From the NCBI GenBank assembly GCA_963691885.1, contig OY829843.1, positions 3,472,001 to 3,536,000 of the forward strand: a DNA stretch of 64,000 nucleotides, given 5' to 3'. This DNA is from G963691885 sp963691885 (GTDB lineage: Bacteria; Pseudomonadota; Alphaproteobacteria; UBA8366; Aestuariispiraceae). Of the stretch, positions 44,100 through 52,843 are shown in pieces. Each line of letters opens with the position of its first letter. Positions within the stretch are counted from its first letter, which is position 1. A program made the position numbers and the translations under genes. The notes beneath the pieces were generated by a model. The model worked only from the letters and a program-made list of their open reading frames with translations. It did not search any database and had not been told where the DNA came from.

Positions 44100-45487
44100 G
44101 CTGATCTGTCCTCTTCGATAGTGGCGTTGGCATCATGAATTGCAGATAAGAGACTGATCATGTCCACCTGATTTTGAAGTGCCATGGTGACCTCGTGAAC
44201 GGTTTCGGCCTGCGTTTTCTGCCATAGTCTGGCGGCGAGAGAGTCGTATTTCTCTTTCAATTCCGCTTCTGAATAGGGATCCCGCCAGTCGCCCCTGTTT
44301 GTGTCGGTTTCCGCGAAGAGTTCCTCGCCATTGGTCATCCGTATTTTGATGGATGCGGGTCGGTAATCGGGAAGGTGGGCCGTCATCGTCGGATCTTCTT
44401 CTATGTCGACACAGCAGGCGAGGTTGAGGGCATCTTGATTGGCGATGGCGTCTACGGTGAAGCTGCTGACACCGCTTGTTCCATTGATCAGGGTTGTTGC
44501 CACCGCAAAGGGCAGGCTGAACTTGCCAGCCAGCGTATTCTTGGGCGACGGGTCATCCAGCTCGACCGCAAGACTATATGTCTTCACGTTGATCCTCTCG
44601 ATAGAGGGGATGTCGATCGGGGTGGTCTGTGACGCTGTGATCTTGGCCAGTGCGTCGAGCGTCGCATGGTTAAACCGACAACAGGAATGTAGTTTGAAAT
44701 AGTTGCGCGCGATTTCCCACCTGCTGCCCAGCTCGCAGGTCATTTCGTCCGGTGCGAAACTGTCGGAAACCACCTTTCCAAAGACATGGGCAATGCCGTC
44801 TTTCTCACCGCTGAACCCGGCTTCGACCAGTTCTGTTGCCATGATGCCCATCTGATTGCTGAAACCCGTGAACGTGTTCCGGACCGTGCCACCCTCCAGC
44901 ATGGTGCGGCGGCTGGTAGAGAGGCTGAGATTTGAGGCGACATTGAACAGGGTTTTCATCGCCGCGGCGTCGAAGGCTTTAAGGCGCGCAACTGCAACCG
45001 CGGCACAGAGCGTGCCCCAGGTGCCGTGAGGATGCATGGTTAGGCGCAGATTGCAGGCGATCCCGACCCTGGCTCCGATCTCGTATCCAATGACAAGGGC
45101 TGCCAGAAACTCTTTGGCCGTAACTGGTTTTCCATGCGCAGCCATCTCTTCAACCGTGGCCAATACTGCCGGAATGGCATGCATGCCAGGATGACCTTTG
45201 CAAAACTGATTGCCCTCATCCATTTCAAGGAACGTGCCTGCGGATCCGTTGACGAATGCTGCTTTGGCGGGATCTGCGTTAAAGGGGGTTCCCAGGATGG
45301 ATGCTGGACCGCCCGATTTACAAATCTCGCGGGCGAGCGCCTGTATCTCAGGCTCTGCCGCACCGCCGACGATGGCCCCGATACTGTCGGCCAGGACGAG
45401 TTTTGCCCGGTGGACCACATGGTCAGGTATATCGTCGATTGCGAAACACGCGGCAAAATCCGCAATCTGATCGAGGTAGTCCGTCAT
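44096..45487 (-). CDS. MmgE/PrpD family protein
   Basis: 463 residues: an all-helical N-terminal domain (LADSIGAIVGGAAEPEIQAL, FVNGSAGTFLEMDEGNQF, GHPGMHAIPAVLA) and a smaller C-terminal domain with KLHSCCRFNHATLDAL. Family members include 2-methylcitrate dehydratase, cis-aconitate decarboxylase, iminodisuccinate epimerase and others, so the reaction is not fixed by the family. Divergent from phyH with TTATATCA site B between them, hence likely co-regulated with the island. Confidence 0.84.
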   Translation of the reverse strand: MTDYLDQIADFAACFAIDDIPDHVVHRAKLVLADSIGAIVGGAAEPEIQALAREICKSGGPASILGTPFNADPAKAAFVNGSAGTFLEMDEGNQFCKGHPGMHAIPAVLATVEEMAAHGKPVTAKEFLAALVIGYEIGARVGIACNLRLTMHPHGTWGTLCAAVAVARLKAFDAAAMKTLFNVASNLSLSTSRRTMLEGGTVRNTFTGFSNQMGIMATELVEAGFSGEKDGIAHVFGKVVSDSFAPDEMTCELGSRWEIARNYFKLHSCCRFNHATLDALAKITASQTTPIDIPSIERINVKTYSLAVELDDPSPKNTLAGKFSLPFAVATTLINGTSGVSSFTVDAIANQDALNLACCVDIEEDPTMTAHLPDYRPASIKIRMTNGEELFAETDTNRGDWRDPYSEAELKEKYDSLAARLWQKTQAETVHEVTMALQNQVDMISLLSAIHDANATIEEDRSA

Positions 45488-45583
45488 TTCTTTACCTGCT
45501 CTGTCATGGTCCAGGCTGCCTGTGATCCCTAGAATGGACGTTCATCGCGCCAATAACAGGGAATATCGGCCAGTTTTTGCATT

Positions 45584-45616
45584 TTGAACTTGATACAAGA
45601 ATATGCCATTATATCA
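45584..45616. promoter_or_regulatory. promoter region with TTATATCA operator, site B
   Basis: TTATATCA at 45609-45616 between the divergent mmgE and phyH genes. In the phyH direction TTGAAC (45584-45589), 17 bases, CATTAT (45607-45612) forms a possible promoter overlapped by the octamer, as at site A. Confidence 0.5.
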
Positions 45617-45641
45617 TTATGGTTCAAGCTGGGGATCAGAC

Positions 45642-46481
45642 ATGCCGAAAGTTCTGTCAGACGCTGATGTAGCTCACTACGAAACGAACGGTTTTGTTGC
45701 GCCGGTGCCTGTTCTGACCAGCGACGAAGTAACCCGGTTCCGCGCTGATCTGGAATCCTTTGAAAACAGTGTCGGCCATCCGTTGGACTTTCCAGAGAAA
45801 TCGAAATCCTATCTGCTGTTCGATTGGGCTGATCATCTTGTGCATCACCCGCGCATTCTGGACGCGGTCGAAGATCTGATCGGGCCGGACATTCTTGTCT
45901 ATCATTCGACCACCTGGATAAAGGAACCCGGCACCCCAGCCTATGTCCTTTGGCATCAGGACGGTAAGTATTTCAACCTGCGTTCGCATTTGCATGTCAC
46001 GGCCTGGGTCGCACTTTCTGACGTCAGTGTTGAGAGCGGATGCGTGCATGTCCTGCCCGGCAGTCATAAATGGGGCGATTTTGATCATGTAGACGATCTT
46101 GGCGATTGGAACATGATCAAACGGGGACAGGGAATCCCGGAAAAGTTCGACGATGAGGCAGGTTTCCCTTTGGTTCTGAAAGCTGGGGAGATGTCTCTGC
46201 ATCATACGAACCTGATCCATTGTTCCAGGGGTAATCAGGGCACAGACCGGCGGATTGGCCTCGGGATCAGCTACATACCGGCCCGGGTAGAGCAGTTTGG
46301 CGAACCGCGCGCATCCGCGCTTCTCGTTCGCGGAAATGCACGGCCGGGCGGTTTCGAAGCCGAACAAAGGCTCACCTCCGCGTTGAGTGAAGAGGCGCGG
46401 GCGGCCCATTCGCATTCCGTTGCGCTGTTCAGGGCCCGTCAGGATGCTGGATCAGCCCTCGTAGAGGAGCAAAAAACCTGA
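45642..46481 (+). CDS. phytanoyl-CoA dioxygenase (PhyH) family Fe(II)/2-oxoglutarate oxygenase
   Basis: 279 residues from ATG 45642 (GGGGA upstream). The jelly-roll iron site is complete: H105-x-D107 in LWHQDGKYF and the distal H193 in LIHCSRGN; R204 nearby can bind 2-oxoglutarate. Bacterial members hydroxylate small acids, amines or ectoine. Its promoter carries the shared octamer, so it probably hydroxylates the substrate imported by the adjacent Liv system or an intermediate. Confidence 0.84.
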   Translation: MPKVLSDADVAHYETNGFVAPVPVLTSDEVTRFRADLESFENSVGHPLDFPEKSKSYLLFDWADHLVHHPRILDAVEDLIGPDILVYHSTTWIKEPGTPAYVLWHQDGKYFNLRSHLHVTAWVALSDVSVESGCVHVLPGSHKWGDFDHVDDLGDWNMIKRGQGIPEKFDDEAGFPLVLKAGEMSLHHTNLIHCSRGNQGTDRRIGLGISYIPARVEQFGEPRASALLVRGNARPGGFEAEQRLTSALSEEARAAHSHSVALFRARQDAGSALVEEQKT

Positions 46482-46509
46482 TAAAAAATAGGGATAACTG
46501 TTTTGTGGA

Positions 46510-46544
46510 GGGGTGCAGGTTCAAACCACCCCGGGTTTGGCACC
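46510..46544 (+). repeat. overlapping inverted repeats after phyH
   Basis: GGGGTG (46510-46515) can pair with CACCCC (46527-46532). Alternatively GGTGC (46512-46516) pairs with GCACC (46540-46544) around an inner AAACC/GGTTT stem. These folds are mutually exclusive. There is no long T tract, so this is at best a weak terminator. Confidence 0.4.
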
Positions 46545-46590
46545 AAATATACCTCAAATGAATGAGTGACAGGGCTGTGTTTTGGTGCAT

Positions 46591-46607
46591 ATGATATATT
46601 GATATAA
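46591..46607 (+). promoter_or_regulatory. operator region with TTATATCA (reverse orientation), site C
   Basis: TGATATATTGATATAA; its complement reads TTATATCA-ATATATCA, so the octamer is at 46600-46607 with a second partial copy next to it. 23 bases before the binding-protein start, in the promoter region of the Liv operon. Same octamer as sites A, B and D. Confidence 0.5.
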
Positions 46608-46629
46608 CAAGTATACGGAGTGAGAGAAG

Positions 46630-47859
46630 ATGACCAAGAAAACCATGAACAAGGCGGTTTCGCGTCGGACCTTTGTGGCCGGTGCAACAGCCGGCGCCGC
46701 TGTCGCCGGTTTAGGGTTCCCCCATATTGCAAAAGCGGCTGATACGGTAAAGATCGGTTTGATCCACCCTGCAACAGGCTTCCTTGCCTATCCGGGTGGT
46801 CAGCTTCGTTACGGTTGTCAGTTGGCAATCAATGACATCAACGCGGCCGGTGGTGTGAAGTCCATGGGTGGGGCAAAGCTGGAGGCCCTTCTGGGCGATT
46901 CCCAGGCCAAACCGCAGATCGGTGCTGCCGAAGTTGAGAAAATGAACGAGGCCGGTGTCGACGCGATCACCGGGTGCTATCAGAGTTCCGTTGGCCTCGC
47001 CGCTTCGGAAGCCGCTGCGAAATATAACATTCCTTTCTCGGTCGATGTCGGCGTGTCCGACCGTCTGGTTAACCGGGGTCTGAAGAACGTTTTCCGCATG
47101 GCTGACGGATATGGCCGCATCGCATCGGATTCCGTCAAGAACCTTGCCAGCATCAATAAAGCTGCAGGCAACCCGGCAAAGACCGTTGTCATCGTTCATG
47201 AGGAATCAGAATTTGGTGCAGGTACGGCACGGCTGATGAACGAGCTGCTGCCGACCGAAGGTTTTGAAGTGCTCGACACGATCGAACACGCTAACCCGAC
47301 ACGGAATTTTGATAATATCGCGCTTCGGATCAAAAGCCTGAAGCCCGACCTCGTTATGCCGATGAACTATCCAGGTGAGTATGTCTTGCTTGCGCGGACC
47401 CTGCGTCAGCAACGGGTCGATTTTGCGGCCAGTTATTCGATCCTGGGTGGCGGGTTCAACTTCAAATTCGTCAGTGATCTGCCGGACGTTGCCGAAAACA
47501 TGATGGATGTAAACCACTGGTATAATCCGAAATCGGAATTCGGTCAGCAGCTTCGCAAGCGCGTTGAGGCAGATGGGCTGTTCTTCACCTTCGAAGTGTA
47601 TCTGGCCTATAACTCGATCCGTTTCCTGCATGATGGGTTTGAGCGCGCGGGTACCACGGACAAGGAAGCGGTCAACGCTGCGCTGGCATCCAGTACGCTT
47701 GATCCGCTGTTCATGCCCTATGGACCGACCAAAATGGTCAATGGCCAGAATATGGGATCGCGCGCCGTCGCCATTCAGGCACAGAAGGGTGACATCGAAG
47801 TTGTGTATCCGAGTGAATTTGCCTCCGCCGATGCGGTGTTCCCGCGTCCGAAGGGCTAA
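46630..47859 (+). CDS. livK: branched-chain amino-acid-type ABC transporter, substrate-binding protein
   Basis: 409 residues, Peripla_BP_6 family. The leader has a twin-arginine motif (SRRTFVAG) with AAVAGLGF and AKAAD, so Tat export is likely. Mature start VKIGLIHPATGFLAYPGGQ is typical of LivK/AmiC-like receptors, as is the middle VVIVHEESEFGAGTARLMNE. The ligand cannot be deduced; many such receptors bind amides, urea, aromatic acids or amino acids. First gene of a five-gene transporter operon controlled from site C. Confidence 0.86.
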   Translation: MTKKTMNKAVSRRTFVAGATAGAAVAGLGFPHIAKAADTVKIGLIHPATGFLAYPGGQLRYGCQLAINDINAAGGVKSMGGAKLEALLGDSQAKPQIGAAEVEKMNEAGVDAITGCYQSSVGLAASEAAAKYNIPFSVDVGVSDRLVNRGLKNVFRMADGYGRIASDSVKNLASINKAAGNPAKTVVIVHEESEFGAGTARLMNELLPTEGFEVLDTIEHANPTRNFDNIALRIKSLKPDLVMPMNYPGEYVLLARTLRQQRVDFAASYSILGGGFNFKFVSDLPDVAENMMDVNHWYNPKSEFGQQLRKRVEADGLFFTFEVYLAYNSIRFLHDGFERAGTTDKEAVNAALASSTLDPLFMPYGPTKMVNGQNMGSRAVAIQAQKGDIEVVYPSEFASADAVFPRPKG

Positions 47860-47891
47860 CTTCACGCATTAGAACTCATCTTGATTGAGGC

Positions 47892-47919
47892 GGCGCGGCT
47901 GTAATCTTTCAGCCGTGCC
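47892..47919 (+). repeat. intercistronic hairpin between livK and livH
   Basis: GGCGCGGCTG pairs with CAGCCGTGCC (one G-U pair) around an 8-base loop. It lies 32 bases after the livK stop, in a 101-base gap. This is consistent with 3' stabilisation of the binding-protein message or partial termination. The tctC/tctAB gap has a comparable hairpin. Confidence 0.55.
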
Positions 47920-47960
47920 GTCGAGATCGGGTTTCTTCCAGTTTTTCACGGTTAATCCCC

Positions 47961-48839
47961 ATGTTTTCAGCCAATTTGGAGATCCTGCCAGCTGCTGTTC
48001 TGAACGGTGTAATGTTCGGGGCGATCTATGCTTTGGTAGCGCTCGGTCTCACATTGATTTACGGCGTTCTGCACATCATCAATTTTGCGCATGGTGCGAT
48101 CTTGATGTTGGTCTTGTACGCTGTTTATTTTCTTTTCACGCTATTGGGGATTGATCCGTATCTTGCCCTGGTCATCGTCGTCCCGATCAGTTTTGTTCTG
48201 GGATACGGCCTCTACAAATACTGTATTGGCAAGCTGGCCCATGGCAAGGATACAAATATTCTGCTGATCACGCTTGGCCTGGCGATTATTTTTGAGAACG
48301 CCGCGTTGTTCTTCTTTTCTGCTGACCAACAGGTCATCGACGTTCCCTATGCTTATGACTCGCTGGATCTAGGCTTCGTCTTCCTGGCGGTGCCGAAGGT
48401 GATCTCTTTCTTTGCTTCCCTGGTGATCTGTCTGCTGCTTTGGATCATGATTGCCAAAACGGATATGGGAAAAGCCATTCGGGCGGTCGCCAAGGAACGC
48501 CAAGGCGCGCGCCTGGTTGGTATCGATGTTGATCACATTTATGCGGTTACCTATGGCATCGGGATTGCCTGTCTTGGCGCGGCTGGCTGCCTCTTGATGC
48601 CATCCTTCTATGTGGACCCGTATACGGGCAATATCTTTGTCATCGTTGCATTTACCATCGTCGTGTTGGGCGGCATGGGCAGTATTGTCGGGGCGCTGAT
48701 CGGGGGCTTCATCATCGGCATCACTGAGTCCGTTGGGGGGTTGATGTTCGGGGAGAGCCTGGGACAGATCGGCATCTCTCTCATCTTCATACTGATCCTG
48801 TTGTTCCGCCCGACCGGGCTCTTTGGGTGGAAGCAGTGA
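47961..48839 (+). CDS. livH: ABC transporter permease, LivH type
   Basis: 292 residues, about eight membrane helices. Start region LNGVMFGAIYALVALGLTLIYGVLHIINFAHGA is diagnostic of LivH permeases; later IVVLGGMGSIVGALIGGFIIG forms the ATPase-contacting loop. Its TGA overlaps the livM ATG. Confidence 0.9.
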   Translation: MFSANLEILPAAVLNGVMFGAIYALVALGLTLIYGVLHIINFAHGAILMLVLYAVYFLFTLLGIDPYLALVIVVPISFVLGYGLYKYCIGKLAHGKDTNILLITLGLAIIFENAALFFFSADQQVIDVPYAYDSLDLGFVFLAVPKVISFFASLVICLLLWIMIAKTDMGKAIRAVAKERQGARLVGIDVDHIYAVTYGIGIACLGAAGCLLMPSFYVDPYTGNIFVIVAFTIVVLGGMGSIVGALIGGFIIGITESVGGLMFGESLGQIGISLIFILILLFRPTGLFGWKQ

Positions 48840-49810
48840 TGTCAAAATTCAGCACCACATCACGGGCCACGCTGGCAGGTACACTGTTCACCGCATCATT
48901 ACCCTTTCTGATCGCCGATCGCTTTGTCATCGATGTTCTGACCCTGATCCTGTTTTCGGCATTCCTGGGTCAATCCTGGAATATCTTGGGCGGTTATGCC
49001 GGGCAGTTCTCCTTTGGTGGCGTTGTGTTCTTTGGAACCGGGGCTTATGTGTCGGCCATTTTGCTGAACACGTTTGGCATCGATCCGTGGATCGGTATCT
49101 TTGCCGCCATCGCGGCCGGTGTCGTAACAGCGGCCTTTATCGGTTTTGTCAGTTTCAGGTATGGGTTGAGAGGGTCGTATTTCGCCCTGATCACGCTCGC
49201 CTTTGCAGAGGTTTTTCGCGTGATTGCAAACTCGGTTGAATTCACAGGCGGTGGTGTGGGGATCTTTATTGCCCACGAACCAAGCCTCGCCCGTTTGCAG
49301 TTTGATGACCCGGCGGGTTTTTACTACATCGCGTTTGTGATGGCGTTGATTTCCATCCTGATTGCGATGTGGCTGGAGCGGTCACGGTTTGGTGCGCGTT
49401 TGATCGCGATCCGCGAAAATGAAGATGCGGCAGAAGCGCTGGGCGTAAACGCCTTCAAATGCAAAATGTATGCGATCATGATCACCGGTGGTATGGGGGG
49501 CGCTGCCGGCACATTCTACGTCCAGAAGTATCTCTATCTCGATCCGCCGATTGCCTATGGTGTCGCATTCTCTGTTGAGATGCTGCTGGTGACCATCGTC
49601 GGGGGGCTTGGCACGGTGTTCGGGCCGCTGATCGGGTCCTTTGTGCTGCACGGCGTGAACGAGGTGGCACGGCATTTCATCTCTGAACCCGGCCTCAGCA
49701 TGATTGTGTATGGGGTGATCCTGGTTGCGATTATCGGTTTCCTGCCAAACGGGTTGATCGGCCTGTTTAAGAAAAGGCGCAAGAAGCAGGGAGGCGATGG
49801 CGATGCTTGA
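48839..49810 (+). CDS. livM: ABC transporter permease, LivM type
   Basis: 323 residues from ATG 48839, which overlaps the livH stop (TGATG); a GTG at 48827 is less likely. LivM blocks: QSWNILGGYAGQFSFGGVVFFGTGAYVSA, YGLRGSYFALITLAFAEVFRV, AIRENEDAAEALGVN and VGGLGTVFGPLIGSFVLH. Inner-membrane partner of LivH. Confidence 0.9.
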   Translation: MSKFSTTSRATLAGTLFTASLPFLIADRFVIDVLTLILFSAFLGQSWNILGGYAGQFSFGGVVFFGTGAYVSAILLNTFGIDPWIGIFAAIAAGVVTAAFIGFVSFRYGLRGSYFALITLAFAEVFRVIANSVEFTGGGVGIFIAHEPSLARLQFDDPAGFYYIAFVMALISILIAMWLERSRFGARLIAIRENEDAAEALGVNAFKCKMYAIMITGGMGGAAGTFYVQKYLYLDPPIAYGVAFSVEMLLVTIVGGLGTVFGPLIGSFVLHGVNEVARHFISEPGLSMIVYGVILVAIIGFLPNGLIGLFKKRRKKQGGDGDA

Positions 49811-50549
49811 GGTAAAGGGTCTCAGCAAGTCCTTTGGCGGACTGGCCGCTGTCAGTGATGTATCGCTGTCTGTGTCCCAGGGTAAGATCGTCGCGCTGAT
49901 CGGGCCGAATGGCGCTGGCAAAACGACAACCTTTGCCATGGTTGCCGGCTTTATCAAGCCGGATGCCGGATCGGTTACTTTTGAGGGCAAGGCCATAACC
50001 GGCATGAAACCACATAAGATCTGCGATGCCGGGATCGTCCGCACCTTTCAGGTAACCCAACCTTTCGCCAGTCTAACGACACTCGAAAACATCATGGTTG
50101 GTGCCTACCACCAGACGGCGAACCGCGCTGAGGCAGAAGAGATTGCCCGGGCGGTCGCCGAGCAGGTGGGCATGACGCCAATGCTGGAACAGGCAGCCGA
50201 AGGCCTGACCGTTGCCGGTCGCAAACGGCTGGAATTGGCCAGGACCCTTGCAACTGGACCGCGCCTATTGTTGCTGGACGAGGTGATGGCCGGGCTGAAT
50301 CCGACAGAGATTGATGATATTGTTCGGGTGATCAAAGGCATTCGGGATTCTGGCGTTACCATTCTCCTGATTGAGCATGTGATGAAGGCGGTAATGAACC
50401 TGTCCGATTATGCCTATGTCTTGAATGACGGCATCTTGATTGCCGAGGGGGCGCCTGCAGAAATCGCAACGAATGCAAATGTCATCGAGGCCTATCTGGG
50501 GCATGGGGCGGCAGAGCGCATGTCGGTGGAGGTCGCCGCCGATGCTTAA
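49803..50549 (+). CDS. livG: ABC transporter ATPase, LivG type
   Basis: 248 residues from ATG 49803, with GGAGG 8 bases upstream; ATG 49797 would be only 2 bases from it. Walker A GPNGAGKTT, signature here TVAGRKRLELARTLA (degenerate but usual for LivG), Walker B LLLLDEVMAGL, with Val after Glu instead of Pro as is common in LivG. Overlaps livM by 8 bases and livF by 8 bases. Confidence 0.9.
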   Translation: MLEVKGLSKSFGGLAAVSDVSLSVSQGKIVALIGPNGAGKTTTFAMVAGFIKPDAGSVTFEGKAITGMKPHKICDAGIVRTFQVTQPFASLTTLENIMVGAYHQTANRAEAEEIARAVAEQVGMTPMLEQAAEGLTVAGRKRLELARTLATGPRLLLLDEVMAGLNPTEIDDIVRVIKGIRDSGVTILLIEHVMKAVMNLSDYAYVLNDGILIAEGAPAEIATNANVIEAYLGHGAAERMSVEVAADA

Positions 50550-51243
50550 GGTCAAATCACTCGACGCCGGTTACGGGCAAGTTCAGATCCTTCGCAATGT
50601 GGACATCGACATTTCGGAAGGTGAGATCGTTGCGGTGCTGGGCAGCAACGGTGCAGGGAAGTCCACCCTGAATAACAATATCAGCGGTCTCTATCGCCCC
50701 TTTGCCGGTTCGATTGAATTCGATGGAGAGGACATCACGGCGGCAAGCGCAAACGATATCGTCTCAAAAGGATTGATCCAGGTACCCGAGGGGCGTCGCG
50801 TCTTTCCCAATCTGACGGTTCTTGAAAATCTGGAGATGGGCAGTTACCGCCGGGGCAAGGCAAACCGTAAAGCCAATATCGACCGGGTTCTGACAACCTT
50901 CCCGCGATTGCAGGAAAGATTGAAACAGGCGGCCGGCACCCTGTCCGGCGGTGAACAGCAGATGGTTGCAATTGGCCGGGGCCTGATGGCCGAACCACGT
51001 CTCCTGATCCTGGACGAGCCGTCGCTTGGCCTGTCACCTCTGCTGGTGGAACAGATGTTTGAGTTGATCAAGACGATCAACAATGACGGGCTTTCAATCG
51101 TGCTGGTTGAGCAGAATGTGATGCAGTCTCTGACCATCGCCGACCGGGCATTCGTTCTAGAAAACGGGCAAGTTACGCTGTCGGGAGAGGCGGCTGTACT
51201 GCTGGAAGATCCGGAACTTAAAAAGTCTTATTTGGGGATATAG
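50542..51243 (+). CDS. livF: ABC transporter ATPase, LivF type
   Basis: 233 residues from ATG 50542 inside the last codons of livG. Walker A GSNGAGKST, signature LSGGEQQMVAIGRGLM, Walker B LLILDEPSLGLSP, switch His replaced by Gln in VLVEQNV, which is normal for LivF. Ends the transporter operon; the SDR gene converges 17 bases away. Confidence 0.9.
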   Translation: MLKVKSLDAGYGQVQILRNVDIDISEGEIVAVLGSNGAGKSTLNNNISGLYRPFAGSIEFDGEDITAASANDIVSKGLIQVPEGRRVFPNLTVLENLEMGSYRRGKANRKANIDRVLTTFPRLQERLKQAAGTLSGGEQQMVAIGRGLMAEPRLLILDEPSLGLSPLLVEQMFELIKTINNDGLSIVLVEQNVMQSLTIADRAFVLENGQVTLSGEAAVLLEDPELKKSYLGI

Positions 51244-51260
51244 GGCAACACCAGCTGGTT

Positions 51261-52001
51261 TCATTGCGCGGTGTAGCCGCCATCGACACTGACGACCTGA
51301 CCTGTCATGTAGGACGCAGCGTCCGACAGCAGGAAAAGGGTGGGGGCCGCCACCTCCACGGCCTCTCCGAACCGGCCCATGGGTATGCCATTGAGCAGGT
51401 AATCCCGCAGCTCTGGAATGGATCTGGTTTCTGCTGTCATGTCTGTAGCAATGGGGCCCGGTGCCACCGCGTTGATGCGAATCCCGGAGGGTGCAAGTTC
51501 AACCGCCATGGACCGCACGAGCCCGTTAATGCCCGACTTTGATGCGCCATAGGCGGCAGCTGCGCGGTGACCGGTGAGGCCTATTTGACTGGATACAAGG
51601 ACAATGGATCCGGTTTTCTGATCTTTCATATGGCGTGCGGCGGCGCGGGCCAGATTGAAACAGCCGGTGAGGTTCACATCGATGACGCGGGCCCAATCCT
51701 GGTCAGACGTATCCGTTGAGGAAAGCAGTTTGATGATACCCGCACATCCAAGAGCACCGTCGAGCCCCCCGATATCTGCGATGCTGGACCCCATCGCCTG
51801 GTCCAGGGCGCTGCTGTCGGTGACATCAAGATCAAATGTGGCACCAACGCCGATCAGGTTGGACAGGGCGGACTGCTGGTCAACCCCCTGGACCGTTCCA
51901 GAGACCTCTGCGCCCAGCTTCAGCGCTTCCTGCACGCTGCACAGGCCGATTCCAGACCCCGCCCCGGTGAAGAAAAGCCTCTTTCCCTTCAAAGAGATCA
52001 T
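51261..52001 (-). CDS. short-chain dehydrogenase/reductase
   Basis: 246 residues from ATG 52001. Classical SDR: FTGAGSGIGLCSVQEALKLG (TGxxxGxG), catalytic Ser in VLVSSQIGLTG, Tyr and Lys in AAYGASKSGINGLV and the C-terminal FLLSDAASYMTGQVVSVDGGYT. The sequence resembles dehydrogenases acting on hydroxy acids or sugars. Divergent from the racemase-like gene. No TTATATCA octamer is seen in the short gap. Confidence 0.86.
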   Translation of the reverse strand: MISLKGKRLFFTGAGSGIGLCSVQEALKLGAEVSGTVQGVDQQSALSNLIGVGATFDLDVTDSSALDQAMGSSIADIGGLDGALGCAGIIKLLSSTDTSDQDWARVIDVNLTGCFNLARAAARHMKDQKTGSIVLVSSQIGLTGHRAAAAYGASKSGINGLVRSMAVELAPSGIRINAVAPGPIATDMTAETRSIPELRDYLLNGIPMGRFGEAVEVAAPTLFLLSDAASYMTGQVVSVDGGYTAQ

Positions 52002-52070
52002 GGTGAATTTCCTTTCCTCTTGGGTCGTCACTGCTAGATTCAAACGAACGGATAGCTGAAGGACAAAACA

Positions 52071-52835
52071 ATGCCCAAAGTTCTTGTAATTGTACCCTTC
52101 CCGATGAGCGAAGAGAACCGCGATCAGCGGCGCGATCAGTTAAAGGCGGTGGAACTGGGGCCGGATATCCAGTTTGACTTCGAATCTGTTCGGGTCGCGC
52201 CCAAGAACTATGTCAGTCAGTACGACATGGTACTGGCGGATATCGGGGTGATGGAGGCAGGATTGAACGCCCAGGACAGGGGCTATGACGCGGTCTGTAT
52301 TGATACGATGAGTGATTCCGGCATGGCGGCCTTGCGTTCCGTTCTGGATATTCCGGTGATTGGCCCCGGGCGCGCCTCTATGCTGACCGCCATGATGCTG
52401 GGGAACCGGTTTTCAATCATCGCAATGTGGTCGCACTGGGATCACCTTTATACGAAAACACTGAAGGATCTGAAACTCACGGATCATTGTGCATCGGTTC
52501 GGTCGATCGATGCGCAACCGGACAATCAGGGCCTCATGGGTGGCAAGGAAGAGGACCTTTTTCCATTGCTCGAAAGCGCAGCCAGACAATGTGTTGAGGA
52601 GGACGGGGCGGATGTGATCCTGTTGGGCTCGACCACCATGCATCAATCGCATCAGTATTTGTCGGAGCGCTTGTCCGTTCCGGTCATCAATCCGGGGCCA
52701 CTCACCTACAAGCTCGCCGAAACCTGTCTGGGATTGGGCCTGACCCACAGCCGCAAGGCCTATCCCCCGTCTCCGGCTCGCAAGGATGCTGTCCTCACAG
52801 CGATGCTGGATAAAGCGTCTGAATTCGAACACTAA
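52071..52835 (+). CDS. Asp/Glu/hydantoin racemase family protein
   Basis: 254 residues, hydantoin-racemase (HyuE)-like. The two catalytic-position regions are present: VCIDTMSDSGMAALRSVLDIPVIGPG near 85-105 and VILLGSTTMHQSHQYLSERLSVPVINPGP near 185-215. The usual Cys of each motif appears to be replaced by Asp-Thr/Ser-Thr, so a classical two-cysteine racemase is doubtful. In an island with HyuA/HyuB-type hydantoinase it may act on a hydantoin or be a maleate-isomerase-like relative. Confidence 0.75.
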   Translation: MPKVLVIVPFPMSEENRDQRRDQLKAVELGPDIQFDFESVRVAPKNYVSQYDMVLADIGVMEAGLNAQDRGYDAVCIDTMSDSGMAALRSVLDIPVIGPGRASMLTAMMLGNRFSIIAMWSHWDHLYTKTLKDLKLTDHCASVRSIDAQPDNQGLMGGKEEDLFPLLESAARQCVEEDGADVILLGSTTMHQSHQYLSERLSVPVINPGPLTYKLAETCLGLGLTHSRKAYPPSPARKDAVLTAMLDKASEFEH

Positions 52836-52843
52836 CGAACCAA

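Noticed and set aside
46510..46544. tRNA 3' half (GGTTCAAACC, ending GGCACCA)
   Set aside because: The T stem does not pair, and no D or anticodon arm is found upstream; explained as overlapping hairpins.
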